This document shows positions 26,642 to 35,137 of a stretch of DNA of 64,000 nt, piece by piece. A model generated the notes under the pieces. It searched no databases and was not told the origin of the DNA. It was given only the letters and a program-made list of their open reading frames with translations. The translations under genes were made by a program, and so were the position numbers. Within the stretch, counting starts at the first letter, position 1. Each line of letters opens with the position of its first letter. The DNA comes from Enterococcus_E cecorum_B. Lineage in GTDB: Bacteria; Bacillota; Bacilli; Lactobacillales; Enterococcaceae. The DNA lies in assembly GCA_946499615.1 (NCBI GenBank), contig CAMMST010000002.1, positions 1-64,000 on the forward strand, written 5' to 3'.

Positions 26642-27283
26642 ATGACAAGACCAAATTTACAGATTGCATGCGATCATTCAGATTTACCAAGCGCTTTAGC
26701 TGATATTAAAAATGTTGGCGATGTAGTAGATATTATCGAAGCTGGAACAATTCTTTTGTTACAAACTGGTGATACAACTATTAAAAGTTTTAGAGCATTA
26801 TTTCCTGATAAAAAGATTGTAGCCGACACGAAATGTGCAGATGCGGGAACGACCGTAGCAAGAAACTGTGCAAATGCCGGGGCCGATTGGATGACAGTCA
26901 TTTGTGCAGCAACCATCCCAACGATGAAAGCGGCTGCAAAAGAAATCTCTGAAGTACAAGTAGAATTATATGGAGACTGGACTTATGAACAAGCCCAACA
27001 ATGGTTAGATGCTGGAATTAGTCAAGCAATCTATCATCAAAGTCGCGATGCCTTACTTGCAGGTGAAACTTGGGGTGAAAAAGATTTAACCAAAGTCAAA
27101 AAATTAATTGATATGGGATTTAGAGTATCTGTCACAGGTGGTTTAAATGTGGATACATTGAAATTATTTGAAGGTATTGATGTTTATACCTTTATTACAG
27201 GCCGTGGCATTACTGCAGCAGAAAATCCACGTCAAGCAGCACTAGATTTTATGGCTGAGATTAAACGCATTTGGGGTGAGTAA
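26642..27283 (+). CDS. ulaD: 3-keto-L-gulonate-6-phosphate decarboxylase UlaD
   Basis: A TIM-barrel enzyme of the orotidine-phosphate decarboxylase superfamily that converts 3-keto-L-gulonate 6-phosphate to L-xylulose 5-phosphate. It has the metal/catalytic motif VADTKCADAG and the phosphate-binding SVTGGLN and FITGRGITAA. Length 213 fits. ACGAGGAAT precedes the ATG; the ulaE frame overlaps its end. Confidence 0.94.
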   Translation: MTRPNLQIACDHSDLPSALADIKNVGDVVDIIEAGTILLLQTGDTTIKSFRALFPDKKIVADTKCADAGTTVARNCANAGADWMTVICAATIPTMKAAAKEISEVQVELYGDWTYEQAQQWLDAGISQAIYHQSRDALLAGETWGEKDLTKVKKLIDMGFRVSVTGGLNVDTLKLFEGIDVYTFITGRGITAAENPRQAALDFMAEIKRIWGE

Positions 27284-27284
27284 T

Positions 27285-28142
27285 ATGGGGCTTTTAGGAA
27301 TCTATGAAAAAGCACTCCCTAAAGGAATTACTTGGCGCAAACGATTAATGATGGCGAAAGAGTTAGGTTTTGACTTTGTTGAAATATCCATTGACGAAAC
27401 AGATGAACGCTTATCTCGTCTAGATTGGACGAAAGACGAAAGAGCAGAAGTACGCCAGGCTATTTTCGATACACAAATCCCGATTTTATCTATGTGTTTA
27501 AGTGGCCATCGTCGTTTTCCTTTTGGCTCACATGATGAAAAAATTCGCCGAGAAGCAATGATTATTATGGAAAAAGCCATTCAATTAGCTTTGGATTTAG
27601 GTATTCGCAGTATCCAACTAGCAGGCTATGATGTTTATTATGAAGAGAAAGATGTTACGACGAGAGCTTACTTTTTAGAGAATTTACAAAAGGCAGTTTC
27701 GCTTGCATCTGCAAAAGGAATTGTTTTATCGATTGAAATTATGGACGATCCATTTATTTCTTCTATTTCTAAATTTTTAAAGATTAAATCCCAAGTACCG
27801 TCTCCTTATTTACAAGTATATCCTGATTTAGGAAATCTTTCTGCTTGGGGTGAAAATGATGTAGCGCATGAACTAGAAATTGGCTTTAGTCATATCAATC
27901 AAATTCATTTAAAAGACACTTTGGCAGTAACAAAAGACTTCCCTGGTAAATTTAAGGAAGTCCCATTTGGAGAAGGATGTGTAGATTTTGTCGGCTGCTT
28001 TAGAACTTTGAAACAATTAAATTATAACGGTCCAATGGTAATCGAAATGTGGAGCGAAACAAGTGAACGTCCGGCAGAAGAAATCAAGAAAGCAAAATCA
28101 TTTATCTTAGGAAAAATGCAGGAGGCCCAATATCATGGATAG
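27285..28142 (+). CDS. ulaE: L-xylulose-5-phosphate 3-epimerase UlaE
   Basis: A xylose-isomerase-like TIM barrel that converts L-xylulose 5-phosphate to L-ribulose 5-phosphate. Conserved elements are GIYEKALPKGITW, ISIDETDERLSRLDW and, for metal binding, SIEIMDDPF and NQIHLKDT. GGGGTGAG before ATG 27285 decides the start; GTG 27276 is also in frame and overlaps ulaD. It overlaps ulaF by 8 bp. Confidence 0.94.
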   Translation: MGLLGIYEKALPKGITWRKRLMMAKELGFDFVEISIDETDERLSRLDWTKDERAEVRQAIFDTQIPILSMCLSGHRRFPFGSHDEKIRREAMIIMEKAIQLALDLGIRSIQLAGYDVYYEEKDVTTRAYFLENLQKAVSLASAKGIVLSIEIMDDPFISSISKFLKIKSQVPSPYLQVYPDLGNLSAWGENDVAHELEIGFSHINQIHLKDTLAVTKDFPGKFKEVPFGEGCVDFVGCFRTLKQLNYNGPMVIEMWSETSERPAEEIKKAKSFILGKMQEAQYHG

Positions 28143-28848
28143 AGAAAAAGTAATTCAAGAAATGAAAGAACGTGTTTTTTATGCCAATGAGCAATTGCCA
28201 AAAGAAGGTTTAATAAAATTAACTTGGGGAAATGTCAGCGAGATTAATCGCGAATTAGGTATTATCGTCATTAAACCAAGTGGCGTTGATTATGCAAAAA
28301 TGAAAATTGACGATATGGTAGTGACTGATTTACAAGGAAATTTATTAGAAAAGGATAGTTTACGTCCATCTTCTGACTTACCTACACATGTTGTATTATA
28401 TCGTGAATTTCCAACAGTTGGTGCGATTGTTCACACACATTCTGTTCATTCCGTTCAATGGGCCCAAGCAAAACGTGATATTCCTGCTTATGGTACAACA
28501 CATGCGGACACTTTCTACGGCAATGTTCCTTGTACACGTGACTTAACAGAAGAGGAAATTAACCAGCGTTATGAAGAGGCAACGGGTGATGTAATTGTTG
28601 AAACTTTTAAAGAAAGACAGTTGGATCCACTTGCTTGTCCGGCAGTTCTAGTGAGTGGTCATGGTCCATTTACTTGGGGAGAAAATGTCACTAAGGCTGT
28701 TCAAAATAGCATTGTATTAGATGAAGTAGCTAAAATGGCAACGGTTACTGAACAATTAAGCCCTAAAATTGCTAGAATTGACCAATATTTGTTAGATAAA
28801 CATTATTACCGTAAACATGGAGCTAATGCATACTATGGTCAAAACTAA
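28135..28848 (+). CDS. ulaF: L-ribulose-5-phosphate 4-epimerase UlaF
   Basis: A class II aldolase/epimerase that makes D-xylulose 5-phosphate, feeding the pentose phosphate or phosphoketolase route. The zinc histidines lie in IVHTHSVHSVQWA, and SGHGPFTWG near the C-terminus is characteristic. Length 237 is normal. GCAGGAGG precedes the ATG within the ulaE end. It is the last gene of the operon, so the entire pathway from ascorbate uptake to xylulose 5-phosphate is present. Confidence 0.94.
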   Translation: MDREKVIQEMKERVFYANEQLPKEGLIKLTWGNVSEINRELGIIVIKPSGVDYAKMKIDDMVVTDLQGNLLEKDSLRPSSDLPTHVVLYREFPTVGAIVHTHSVHSVQWAQAKRDIPAYGTTHADTFYGNVPCTRDLTEEEINQRYEEATGDVIVETFKERQLDPLACPAVLVSGHGPFTWGENVTKAVQNSIVLDEVAKMATVTEQLSPKIARIDQYLLDKHYYRKHGANAYYGQN

Positions 28849-28853
28849 AATTT

Positions 28854-28897
28854 TCAAATCAGCTTATCTTATTTTTAGGTAAGTTGATTTTTTTTTT
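28854..28897 (+). terminator. ula operon terminator
   Basis: A 13-base stem region (28856-28868 with 28878-28890, containing wobble or mismatch) is followed by a long T-run. Confidence 0.85.
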
Positions 28898-28926
28898 GAC
28901 ATTTTCCTTACTTTCTTCGTTATTAT
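28896..28926 (+). promoter_or_regulatory. Promoter of the holin-endolysin pair
   Basis: A perfect TTGACA (28896-28901) is followed at 19 bp by TATTAT (28921-28926). It starts immediately after the ula terminator, so the lysis genes form their own transcription unit. Confidence 0.55.
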
Positions 28927-28982
28927 AGATGACAACGTTGTTTAGTATCGTAATTGTTTAAAGGAAAGTAAGGGTGATAAAT

Positions 28983-29366
28983 ATGCAAATCATTTATTGG
29001 ATGAAGCAGTTGATGGCAGATGATTATGGTCAGATTTTAGTATGGCTGATTTTTATTTTACTTTTAATGGGTGTGGATGTTATCACCGGGTTAATTCAAG
29101 CGAAAATCAATCGAAATATTAATAGTAAAAAAATTGGCGATGGTATTTTGAAAAAAGTTCAGATTTTACTGGTGTTAATCGTCATTGTGCCGCTAACCAT
29201 TGTCTTGCCTAATGTAGTGAGTACAACGGTTATTATTGGTATTTATTTGCTAGAAACCTACAACGAATTAGTCTCTATCAATGAAAATCTCAAACATGCC
29301 GGGATTGATACTAATTTATTAGGTCCTATTACGAAATTGCTTAGAAAAGGGGATGATGAAAAATGA
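28983..29366 (+). CDS. Phage-type holin (phage holin family 4)
   Basis: A small membrane protein with a first hydrophobic helix (VWLIFILLLMGVDVITGLIQ), a central KINRNINSKKIGDG loop and two further hydrophobic stretches (ILLVLIVIVPLTIVL, STTVIIGIYLLETYNELVSI), ending in a charged tail. This is the pattern of the toxin-secretion/phage lysis holin family (TIGR01593, Phage_holin_4). Starts at 28974 and ATG 28983 are both possible; AAGTAAGGGTG favours 28983. It overlaps the endolysin gene by 4 bp. Confidence 0.82.
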   Translation: MQIIYWMKQLMADDYGQILVWLIFILLLMGVDVITGLIQAKINRNINSKKIGDGILKKVQILLVLIVIVPLTIVLPNVVSTTVIIGIYLLETYNELVSINENLKHAGIDTNLLGPITKLLRKGDDEK

Positions 29367-30106
29367 TTGATATGGATACAGCTATCGATTACATGTATGA
29401 TTTGAGGGCAAAAAATATCCGTTACAGCATGGATTATTCGCGGACAGGAGCAGATGGTACGGGCGATTGTAGTGGGACGGTTTATGCGGCATTAAGAAAA
29501 GCAGGTGCCTCAGACGCTGGTTGGGTGCTAAATACGGACAGCATGCATGATTGGTTAGTAACAAATGGTTTTAGATTAATCGCCCATAATAAAGCGTGGT
29601 CTGCCAAACGAGATGATATTGTTATCTTTGGTGAAAAAGGTAAGTCAGGTGGCGTTGCAGGACATGTAGTGATTTTCATCAGCAACACCCAAATTATTCA
29701 CTGTACATGGAAAAGTGATAGCGTTAATGGTGTGTTCATCGAAAATGAAGCGACTGCCTGTCCGTATCGCATGGGCTGGTATGTTTACCGTTTAGATCAA
29801 AAAACCTCATCCTCTCAGCCTAAAATAAGTGCTCAAGTTTCAAAACCAGCTGCAGACATTCAGTGGATTTCGGAAAAATGGCACTTTATTACGAATACCC
29901 CTATCTATCTACGTACAGCTCCAACTGTTCAATCAGATAAAATCGCATTATTAGGTACGGGCTCATATATTCAGTATGATGCGTATGGTTACAAAGATGG
30001 CTATGTGTGGTTACGCCAACCACGGGCGGATGGTACTTATGGTTATCTTGCAAGTGGGGAGTGTGTTGGCCATCGACGCACGAGCTATTGGGGGAGTTTT
30101 GACTAA
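29363..30106 (+). CDS. Phage-type endolysin (Amidase_5/NlpC-P60-like domain plus SH3 domain)
   Basis: The N-terminal 140 residues have the phage peptidoglycan hydrolase pattern: a nucleophilic cysteine in GTGDCSGTVYAAL, a histidine in VAGHVVIFI and HCTW. After a short linker, residues about 165-245 form a bacterial SH3 wall-binding domain (NTPIYLRTAPTVQSDKIALL, WLRQPRADGTYGYLA). There is no signal peptide, so export needs the holin. ATG 29363 overlaps the holin stop. No other phage genes surround the pair. Confidence 0.85.
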   Translation: MIDMDTAIDYMYDLRAKNIRYSMDYSRTGADGTGDCSGTVYAALRKAGASDAGWVLNTDSMHDWLVTNGFRLIAHNKAWSAKRDDIVIFGEKGKSGGVAGHVVIFISNTQIIHCTWKSDSVNGVFIENEATACPYRMGWYVYRLDQKTSSSQPKISAQVSKPAADIQWISEKWHFITNTPIYLRTAPTVQSDKIALLGTGSYIQYDAYGYKDGYVWLRQPRADGTYGYLASGECVGHRRTSYWGSFD

Positions 30107-30186
30107 TCCTAGTGTTTCACTTATGGTATTCAGCGAACCTATTCTATATTAGGGTATCAATAATCTAATTATACTAAATAACAAAA

Positions 30187-30236
30187 GTAAAGCTCTTTGT
30201 TTTATGCAAATTATGCGTGCAACAAAGAGCTTTTTG
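30187..30236. terminator. Bidirectional terminator, endolysin / rluD-like
   Basis: A 13-bp inverted repeat (30189-30201 with 30221-30233) lies between convergent genes, with T-rich sequence on the right and A-rich on the left. Confidence 0.85.
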
Positions 30237-30244
30237 CAATCATT

Positions 30245-31108
30245 TTAAAATAACTTTGACGTAGAAGTAATTTTTAATTTCTCCTTGGTAAATGGATGGG
30301 TTAGGTGCATTTGATAAGCATGAAGCATCAAACGTTTCGCACGGGAATGTTCATTATATAAAGGATCACCGACAATTGGATGTTGGATGCTTGCTAGGTG
30401 GACCCGAATTTGATGGGTGCGACCAGTTTCTAAGATACAATAGATTTGTGACTGGTTTTTGTTTGCTTGCTGCACTTTGACATGCGTAACAGCTTCTTGT
30501 CCATTGCGTTCATCGATGGTTCGTTTCCGACGATCATGGCGATGGCGACCAATTTTTTTGCGAATGGTCAGATCTTTATCCAGCCGTCCTTCAACAATTG
30601 CCTGATATTTACGAAAGATTTCCTTTTGTTCAAGTAAGCGGCCTAAAATTGGCAAAACAAACGGATTTTTCGCAAAAAGCACGAGTCCGCTTGTTTCTTT
30701 ATCTAAGCGGTGTACGACATGGGGAAAAGCACCTTCTCCTTGTTGTGCTAAATAGGCCGCTACATCATTTTGTAAAGTGCCATTTTCGTTAGGTTGATTG
30801 GGGTGGGTTTTGATACCGACTTTTTTATCCACTACAATCATATGTTCATCCTCATACAGTACCGTGACATTTTGCGCTTGACCGAGTTGGACTTTTTGAT
30901 ATTGGTAATCTTCCTCTTCTATAATTAATGTGAGCGTATCTAGAGGTTGGACCATTTGATGAAACATGGCTACCTCACCATTTAGTAAGACATTTTTACG
31001 CACTCTTAGAAAATGGCGGACTTTTCGTGGCACCAACCATTGTTCTTCTAAGACTTCGCGAATGGTGCAAGGAGTAAAATCTATGGGTAATTGAATGGCG
31101 TATTGCAT
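30245..31108 (-). CDS. RluA/RluD-family pseudouridine synthase
   Basis: The catalytic motif VHRLDKETSGLVLFAKN is diagnostic for RluA-type enzymes, and GRTHQIRVHLASIQHPIVGDPLY follows. Substrates are 23S rRNA or tRNA uridines; which one is not predictable. ATG 31108 is chosen since AAAGGA lies just upstream; the frame begins at 31123. Divergent from the penicillin-binding protein gene. Confidence 0.92.
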   Translation of the reverse strand: MQYAIQLPIDFTPCTIREVLEEQWLVPRKVRHFLRVRKNVLLNGEVAMFHQMVQPLDTLTLIIEEEDYQYQKVQLGQAQNVTVLYEDEHMIVVDKKVGIKTHPNQPNENGTLQNDVAAYLAQQGEGAFPHVVHRLDKETSGLVLFAKNPFVLPILGRLLEQKEIFRKYQAIVEGRLDKDLTIRKKIGRHRHDRRKRTIDERNGQEAVTHVKVQQANKNQSQIYCILETGRTHQIRVHLASIQHPIVGDPLYNEHSRAKRLMLHAYQMHLTHPFTKEKLKITSTSKLF

Positions 31109-31236
31109 GTGTGTTCCTTTCATACTAAGGTCTGATTTTTAGAAAATTTAAGTCTTTTTCAACCTTTTTTTCATATATCAATGGTAAAATAGCTTTGATA
31201 AAATGGCAATGAAAAGTTTAATCGAAAGGAAATGTT

Positions 31237-33387
31237 ATGGATTTTAAAACAATCGGATCTAAAATAAAGACAGGATTTTCTCGTTTTTGGACATGGTTTT
31301 CGCCTTATTGGCAGCAATTTTCGGCCTGGCGGAAACGTGTTTGGCGGAAATATCATATCAATAAAATTTTAATCTTGTTAGTGATGATTGCAACCCTAGC
31401 AGCAAGTGTTTATCTCTTTTTTGTGGCGAAGAGTACCAAAGTTTCGGAATTAGAAGCAGGGTTAAAGCAATCGACCATTATTTATGATTATAAAGGGGAA
31501 GAAGCAGGTCGTCTCCATTCACAAAAAGGAAATTATGTCGAGTTGTCGCAGATTTCACCTTATGTAGTAGATGCCTTGATTTCCACTGAGGACCGTCGTT
31601 TTTATCAGCACCATGGATTTGATATCAAGGGGATTGGTCGGGCGATGGTACGGATGGTCATTAATCGGTCAACTGAAGGCGGTGGCGGAAGTACGATTAC
31701 CCAGCAGTTAGCCAAGAATGCGTATTTAACGTTGGACCAAACTTTTAATCGCAAAGCCAAAGAAATTTTCTTAGCCATCGAAATTGAGAAAAAATATTCA
31801 AAAGATGAAATTTTAACCATGTATTTGAATTCTTCTTATTTTGGTAATGGGGTATGGGGCATTCAAGATGCGGCGAAAAAATATTTTGGTGTCGATGCTA
31901 AAGATTTAAATTTAACCGAATCAGCTTGCTTGGTCGGTATGTTAAAAGGACCATCGATTTATAATCCGCTTGACCACCTAGAAAATGCTACGAATCGGCG
32001 CGATACGGTTTTAGAACTGATGGTAAGCAATCAAAAAATAAGTCAACAAGAAGCTACCCAAGCACAACAAGTTAATTTGGCTTCTCTTTTAAATGATACT
32101 TATACACAAAACCAAAGCGATTATGCTTATCCTTATTATTTTGATGCGGTAATTAACGAAGCCACGAATAAATATCATTTGAAGTTACAAGATATTATGA
32201 AAAATGGCTATAAGATTTATACTTATCTCGATCCAAATTACCAACGCCAAATGCAGTCGGTTTATGAAGAAGATAGTTATTTTCCAGAAAATGCCGCGGA
32301 TGGTACGATGGTTCAGTCAGCATCTGTGGCGATTAATCCTGATAATGGTGGGGTAGAAGCAGTTGTTGGACGTAGAGGAGAGTACACCTTTTTGGGCTAT
32401 AACTTTGCGACCCAAATGAAACGCTCGCCTGGTTCGACGATAAAACCATTAAGTGTCTATGCAGCGGCTTTAGAATCAGGGTACCATCCTGACAGTCTCT
32501 TAAAAGATGAACCTTTAGACTTTTATGAAGCGAAAAACTATGATGGCACCTACGCTGGAGAAGTTCCAATGTATCAAGCTGTAGCCCAAAGTTTGAATTT
32601 ACCAGCTGTTTGGTTATTACATGAAATCGGCTTAGATAAAGGATTCAAAAAAGCGAAGGAATTTGGACTATCATTGGACGATAAAGACCGCTACTGGGGC
32701 TTGGCTTTAGGTGGCTTGCGTTATGGAGAGAGTCCGCTAACGATGGCTAGTGCTTATGCGACCTTTGCAAATGGGGGAACGTATTATGAAAGTCACTTTA
32801 TCGCGAAAATTATCGATGCGACAGGTGCCGTCATTGTGGATAATACGGGTAAGAAAGGCTCACGAGTGATTTCAGAAAGTACAGCCAATGAAATGACGAG
32901 TATGTTGTTAGGTGTCTTTTCTAATGGTACGGCCGTTAATGCACAACCTTATAATTATCAAGTAGCGGGCAAAACCGGAACAACGGAAACAAATTTTGAT
33001 GCTAGCAAAGTCAATGACCAATGGATTGTCGGTTACACGCCTGATGTGGTGATTTCGACATGGTTGGGTTATGAAAAAACGACTACACAGCACTATCTAA
33101 CTTCAACGAGTGGTCAAGGTGTAGGCCAAGTCTTTAAAGCTCAAGCCCAAGGAATTTTACCTTATACGAAAAATACTGCCTTTCCAGTGGTCGATGCCTA
33201 TCAGACAGGTGGTAAAGTGATGAGTCCCGAAGAAGCACAAGACGCGAACCAACCATCTGTGAAAAAACAAGTTGATGATTTTGCTGCTCAAGCCAAAGAA
33301 GGGCTGGAAACATTTGGTCAGAAAGTCAAAGAAGGCTTTAATAACCTATTTGGTGGCTTGGTAGAAAAAATTCAAGGGAACAATTAA
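31237..33387 (+). CDS. Class A penicillin-binding protein (PBP2a/PBP1a-like, bifunctional)
   Basis: It polymerises glycan strands and cross-links peptides at the membrane. A Trp-rich cytoplasmic N-terminus and a single transmembrane helix (about residues 45-65) precede a GT51 domain (STEDRRFYQHHGFD, GGSTITQQLAKN, KYSKDEILTMYLN). The transpeptidase domain has SPGSTIKP (SxxK), SLN (SxN) and AGKTGTTE (KTG). The 716-residue length and the motifs fit the Pbp2A/Pbp1A group of enterococci. AAAGGAAA precedes the ATG. A short charged C-terminal tail ends the protein. Confidence 0.92.
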   Translation: MDFKTIGSKIKTGFSRFWTWFSPYWQQFSAWRKRVWRKYHINKILILLVMIATLAASVYLFFVAKSTKVSELEAGLKQSTIIYDYKGEEAGRLHSQKGNYVELSQISPYVVDALISTEDRRFYQHHGFDIKGIGRAMVRMVINRSTEGGGGSTITQQLAKNAYLTLDQTFNRKAKEIFLAIEIEKKYSKDEILTMYLNSSYFGNGVWGIQDAAKKYFGVDAKDLNLTESACLVGMLKGPSIYNPLDHLENATNRRDTVLELMVSNQKISQQEATQAQQVNLASLLNDTYTQNQSDYAYPYYFDAVINEATNKYHLKLQDIMKNGYKIYTYLDPNYQRQMQSVYEEDSYFPENAADGTMVQSASVAINPDNGGVEAVVGRRGEYTFLGYNFATQMKRSPGSTIKPLSVYAAALESGYHPDSLLKDEPLDFYEAKNYDGTYAGEVPMYQAVAQSLNLPAVWLLHEIGLDKGFKKAKEFGLSLDDKDRYWGLALGGLRYGESPLTMASAYATFANGGTYYESHFIAKIIDATGAVIVDNTGKKGSRVISESTANEMTSMLLGVFSNGTAVNAQPYNYQVAGKTGTTETNFDASKVNDQWIVGYTPDVVISTWLGYEKTTTQHYLTSTSGQGVGQVFKAQAQGILPYTKNTAFPVVDAYQTGGKVMSPEEAQDANQPSVKKQVDDFAAQAKEGLETFGQKVKEGFNNLFGGLVEKIQGNN

Positions 33388-33459
33388 AATTCCTTCGTGC
33401 CTAATTGCTGTGGATGTGTTACAATGAAAACGGAATTAAAAAACATTGGAGGATAAAAG

Positions 33460-33798
33460 ATGATTAATATTTACGATACAGCGAATCAATTAGAACGTGA
33501 AATTCGCCAAACAGAACAATTTAAAGCATTGGAGCAAGCAGTTAAAGCTTTAAAAGAAAATAAAGCGTCTTATGATTTATTCAAAGAGTTCCAAGCCTTC
33601 CAACAATCGATGCAACAAAAAATGATGGCTGGTGAAGAATTATCAGATGCCGATGCACACAAAGCTGAAGATTTAACGACTAAGATGCAAGGCGATTCAT
33701 TGGTTTCAGATGTTATGATGAAAGAACAAGCTTTTAGCCAATTAATCAATGAATTAAACCGCATCGTCTTAAAACCAGTGAATGATTTATATCAATAA
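33460..33798 (+). CDS. YlbF/YmcA family protein
   Basis: A 112-residue helical protein with the YlbF/YmcA (Com_YlbF) layout: YDTANQLEREIRQTEQFKALEQAV and then FKEFQAFQQSMQQKM. In Bacillus the YlbF-YmcA-YaaT complex influences RNase Y-dependent mRNA maturation, competence and biofilm. A TGGAGG site precedes the ATG. Most similar to the shorter YheA/YmcA-type members; the exact paralogue is uncertain. Confidence 0.85.
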   Translation: MINIYDTANQLEREIRQTEQFKALEQAVKALKENKASYDLFKEFQAFQQSMQQKMMAGEELSDADAHKAEDLTTKMQGDSLVSDVMMKEQAFSQLINELNRIVLKPVNDLYQ

Positions 33799-33803
33799 AA
33801 TAT

Positions 33804-33858
33804 TTTCCCACTAAAAAGAGCTAGCTGCCACGCTTAGTCTAATTTTAGTGGGATTTTT
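33804..33858 (+). terminator. Terminator after the ylbF-family gene
   Basis: A perfect 10-bp stem (CCCACTAAAA 33807-33816, TTTTAGTGGG 33843-33852) followed by a T-run. Confidence 0.8.
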
Positions 33859-33879
33859 GTATTCGGAGGAGGTTGTTTT

Positions 33880-34563
33880 ATGTCGAAAGTGGATTTAGAT
33901 GTATTATTTGTTTCACCATTGGGATGGAGTCGACATATTTGGGATAAAATTTGCCCATTGTTTGAGGAAAAAGAAGTGGCCTTTTTAGAGTTTTTGGATC
34001 ATTCTTATGAACAAATGAATCTAGAAAAAATTGAAGAAAAACTATCCTATGAATTGTGTCGTTTGAAGACTGATGGAATAGTGGTCGCTGCTTCTTTTGG
34101 GGTAGTGGTGGTAGGCCATTATTTGAGTATACATAATCATCAGTGTCATCAGCTTATATTAATTGACGGATTTGAAACATTGCCAACGAATGACGAACTT
34201 AATCAATTAGCCGATCAATTACCAACAAACCAATATGCCACATTGCAAGATTACTATAATAGTATGCTTGAGGAAAATGAACAACAGGATATGAAGTTAT
34301 TAGAAATTTTGAACCATAACTTGTCTTTTTATCAAGAAAGGTATCATACGAAATTAAGTAATGAGAATATGATTTCTTATCTTCGTTGCTATTCGAATTA
34401 TTCAGTAAAAAATACTTTGACTAAAATAAGGCAGCAAGTGAATCAACTTATAGTATATTCTAGTATAGCATTACCAATACCTCATGAAAAAATTACGCCA
34501 GAAAATCATTTGCTTATGTTAACTAATCCAGAAATATTAGCTAACCAAATAGCCAATCTTTAA
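33880..34563 (+). CDS. Alpha/beta-hydrolase-like protein of unknown function
   Basis: The 227-residue product has no signal peptide. VAASFGVVVVGHYL (serine near residue 72) resembles a nucleophile elbow after a beta strand, and the C-terminal NHLLMLTNPEIL places a histidine where alpha/beta hydrolases have their catalytic one. Neither is proof: the elbow lacks the first glycine of GxSxG. A very strong GGAGGAGG site precedes the ATG by 9 bp. It is first in a run with bacteriocin-immunity and Agr-like genes, but has its own gap of about 120 bp before them. Confidence 0.5.
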   Translation: MSKVDLDVLFVSPLGWSRHIWDKICPLFEEKEVAFLEFLDHSYEQMNLEKIEEKLSYELCRLKTDGIVVAASFGVVVVGHYLSIHNHQCHQLILIDGFETLPTNDELNQLADQLPTNQYATLQDYYNSMLEENEQQDMKLLEILNHNLSFYQERYHTKLSNENMISYLRCYSNYSVKNTLTKIRQQVNQLIVYSSIALPIPHEKITPENHLLMLTNPEILANQIANL

Positions 34564-34643
34564 GAATATCTAAAATCGATTACTCAAATATTTATACTAG
34601 ATAATTGGTGTTATATAATTCTTTTGTGAATCATTTAATTAAT

Positions 34644-34662
34644 GCTAACAAGTTTGGTTAGC
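34644..34662 (+). other. Stem-loop in the immunity gene leader
   Basis: A 6-bp stem (GCTAAC 34644-34649, GTTAGC 34657-34662) followed by GGGTTGTTTTT lies just before the GGAGG site of the immunity gene. It looks like a weak terminator or attenuator in the 5' leader; a TATAAT at 34614-34619 lies upstream. Confidence 0.35.
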
Positions 34663-34682
34663 GGGTTGTTTTTGGAGGCGAT

Positions 34683-34982
34683 ATGATGTCTGATTTAAAA
34701 TGGTATGCTGGTGGTGCAGAACGTAAGAAAGAAGCGATGAAATTAATCGAAAGCTTGATGGCAGAGTTACCGAATGAAGCCCATTTAGAGCCTTTGCGTA
34801 AGATGTTAGTGAGCTATCATGAAGAGTTGATGAAAGAACAGTCAGCTATTCCTTATATCTTAAGTCGTTTCAACATTGAAGTTTCGAAGGTTTTGCTTGA
34901 TCTTGGCATTACATTAGCAGAAAAACCAGCGGAACAATTGAAAGAATTAAGTCAATTATCAAATATTCGTTATGGTTATTAA
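34683..34982 (+). CDS. Class IIa bacteriocin immunity protein (EntA_Immun-like)
   Basis: A 99-residue cytosolic helical protein. AERKKEAMKLIESLMAEL and the KMLVSYHEELMKEQS, PYILSRFN and IEVSKVLLDL stretches fit the four-helix bundle of enterocin A/pediocin-type immunity proteins, which protect the mannose PTS receptor from pore-forming class IIa bacteriocins. TTGGAGG precedes the ATG. No structural bacteriocin gene lies nearby, so this is an orphan immunity gene upstream of the Agr-like kinase. Confidence 0.75.
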   Translation: MMSDLKWYAGGAERKKEAMKLIESLMAELPNEAHLEPLRKMLVSYHEELMKEQSAIPYILSRFNIEVSKVLLDLGITLAEKPAEQLKELSQLSNIRYGY

Positions 34983-34986
34983 AAAC

Positions 34987-35027
34987 TTCTCGGCAGATGT
35001 GTTTTACATGTCTGTCGAGATTTTTTG
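34987..35027 (+). terminator. Immunity gene terminator
   Basis: A stem of about 13 bp (34988-35000 with 35006-35020, one wobble) with a short loop is followed by six T residues. Confidence 0.8.
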
Positions 35028-35033
35028 CATAGA

Positions 35034-35095
35034 TAGGTAATAAATTGATCCATTTAGGTTAAAAATAAGCGGAAACGAAAAGAATCATTTATAAT
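35034..35095 (+). promoter_or_regulatory. LytTR-type direct repeat and promoter of the kinase-regulator operon
   Basis: TAGGTAAT (35034-35041) and TAGGTTAA (35055-35062) are direct repeats separated by 13 bp, the arrangement used by AgrA/FsrA/PlnC-type LytTR regulators. A perfect TATAAT follows at 35090-35095, 43 bp before the kinase start. This suggests autoregulation (inference). The same arrangement recurs upstream of the CPBP gene. Confidence 0.6.
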
Positions 35096-35137
35096 GGTGG
35101 CAGGAACTTTAGAAATAGTTGTTATAGGGAGGAATTT

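Noticed and set aside
28983..30106. Full prophage
   Set aside because: Only holin and endolysin are present; flanking genes are metabolic or housekeeping, and no integrase, structural genes or att repeats are visible.
33423..33437. cre-like TGAAAACG sequence before the ylbF-family gene
   Set aside because: The second half lacks the conserved C of the cre consensus and the downstream gene is not catabolic.
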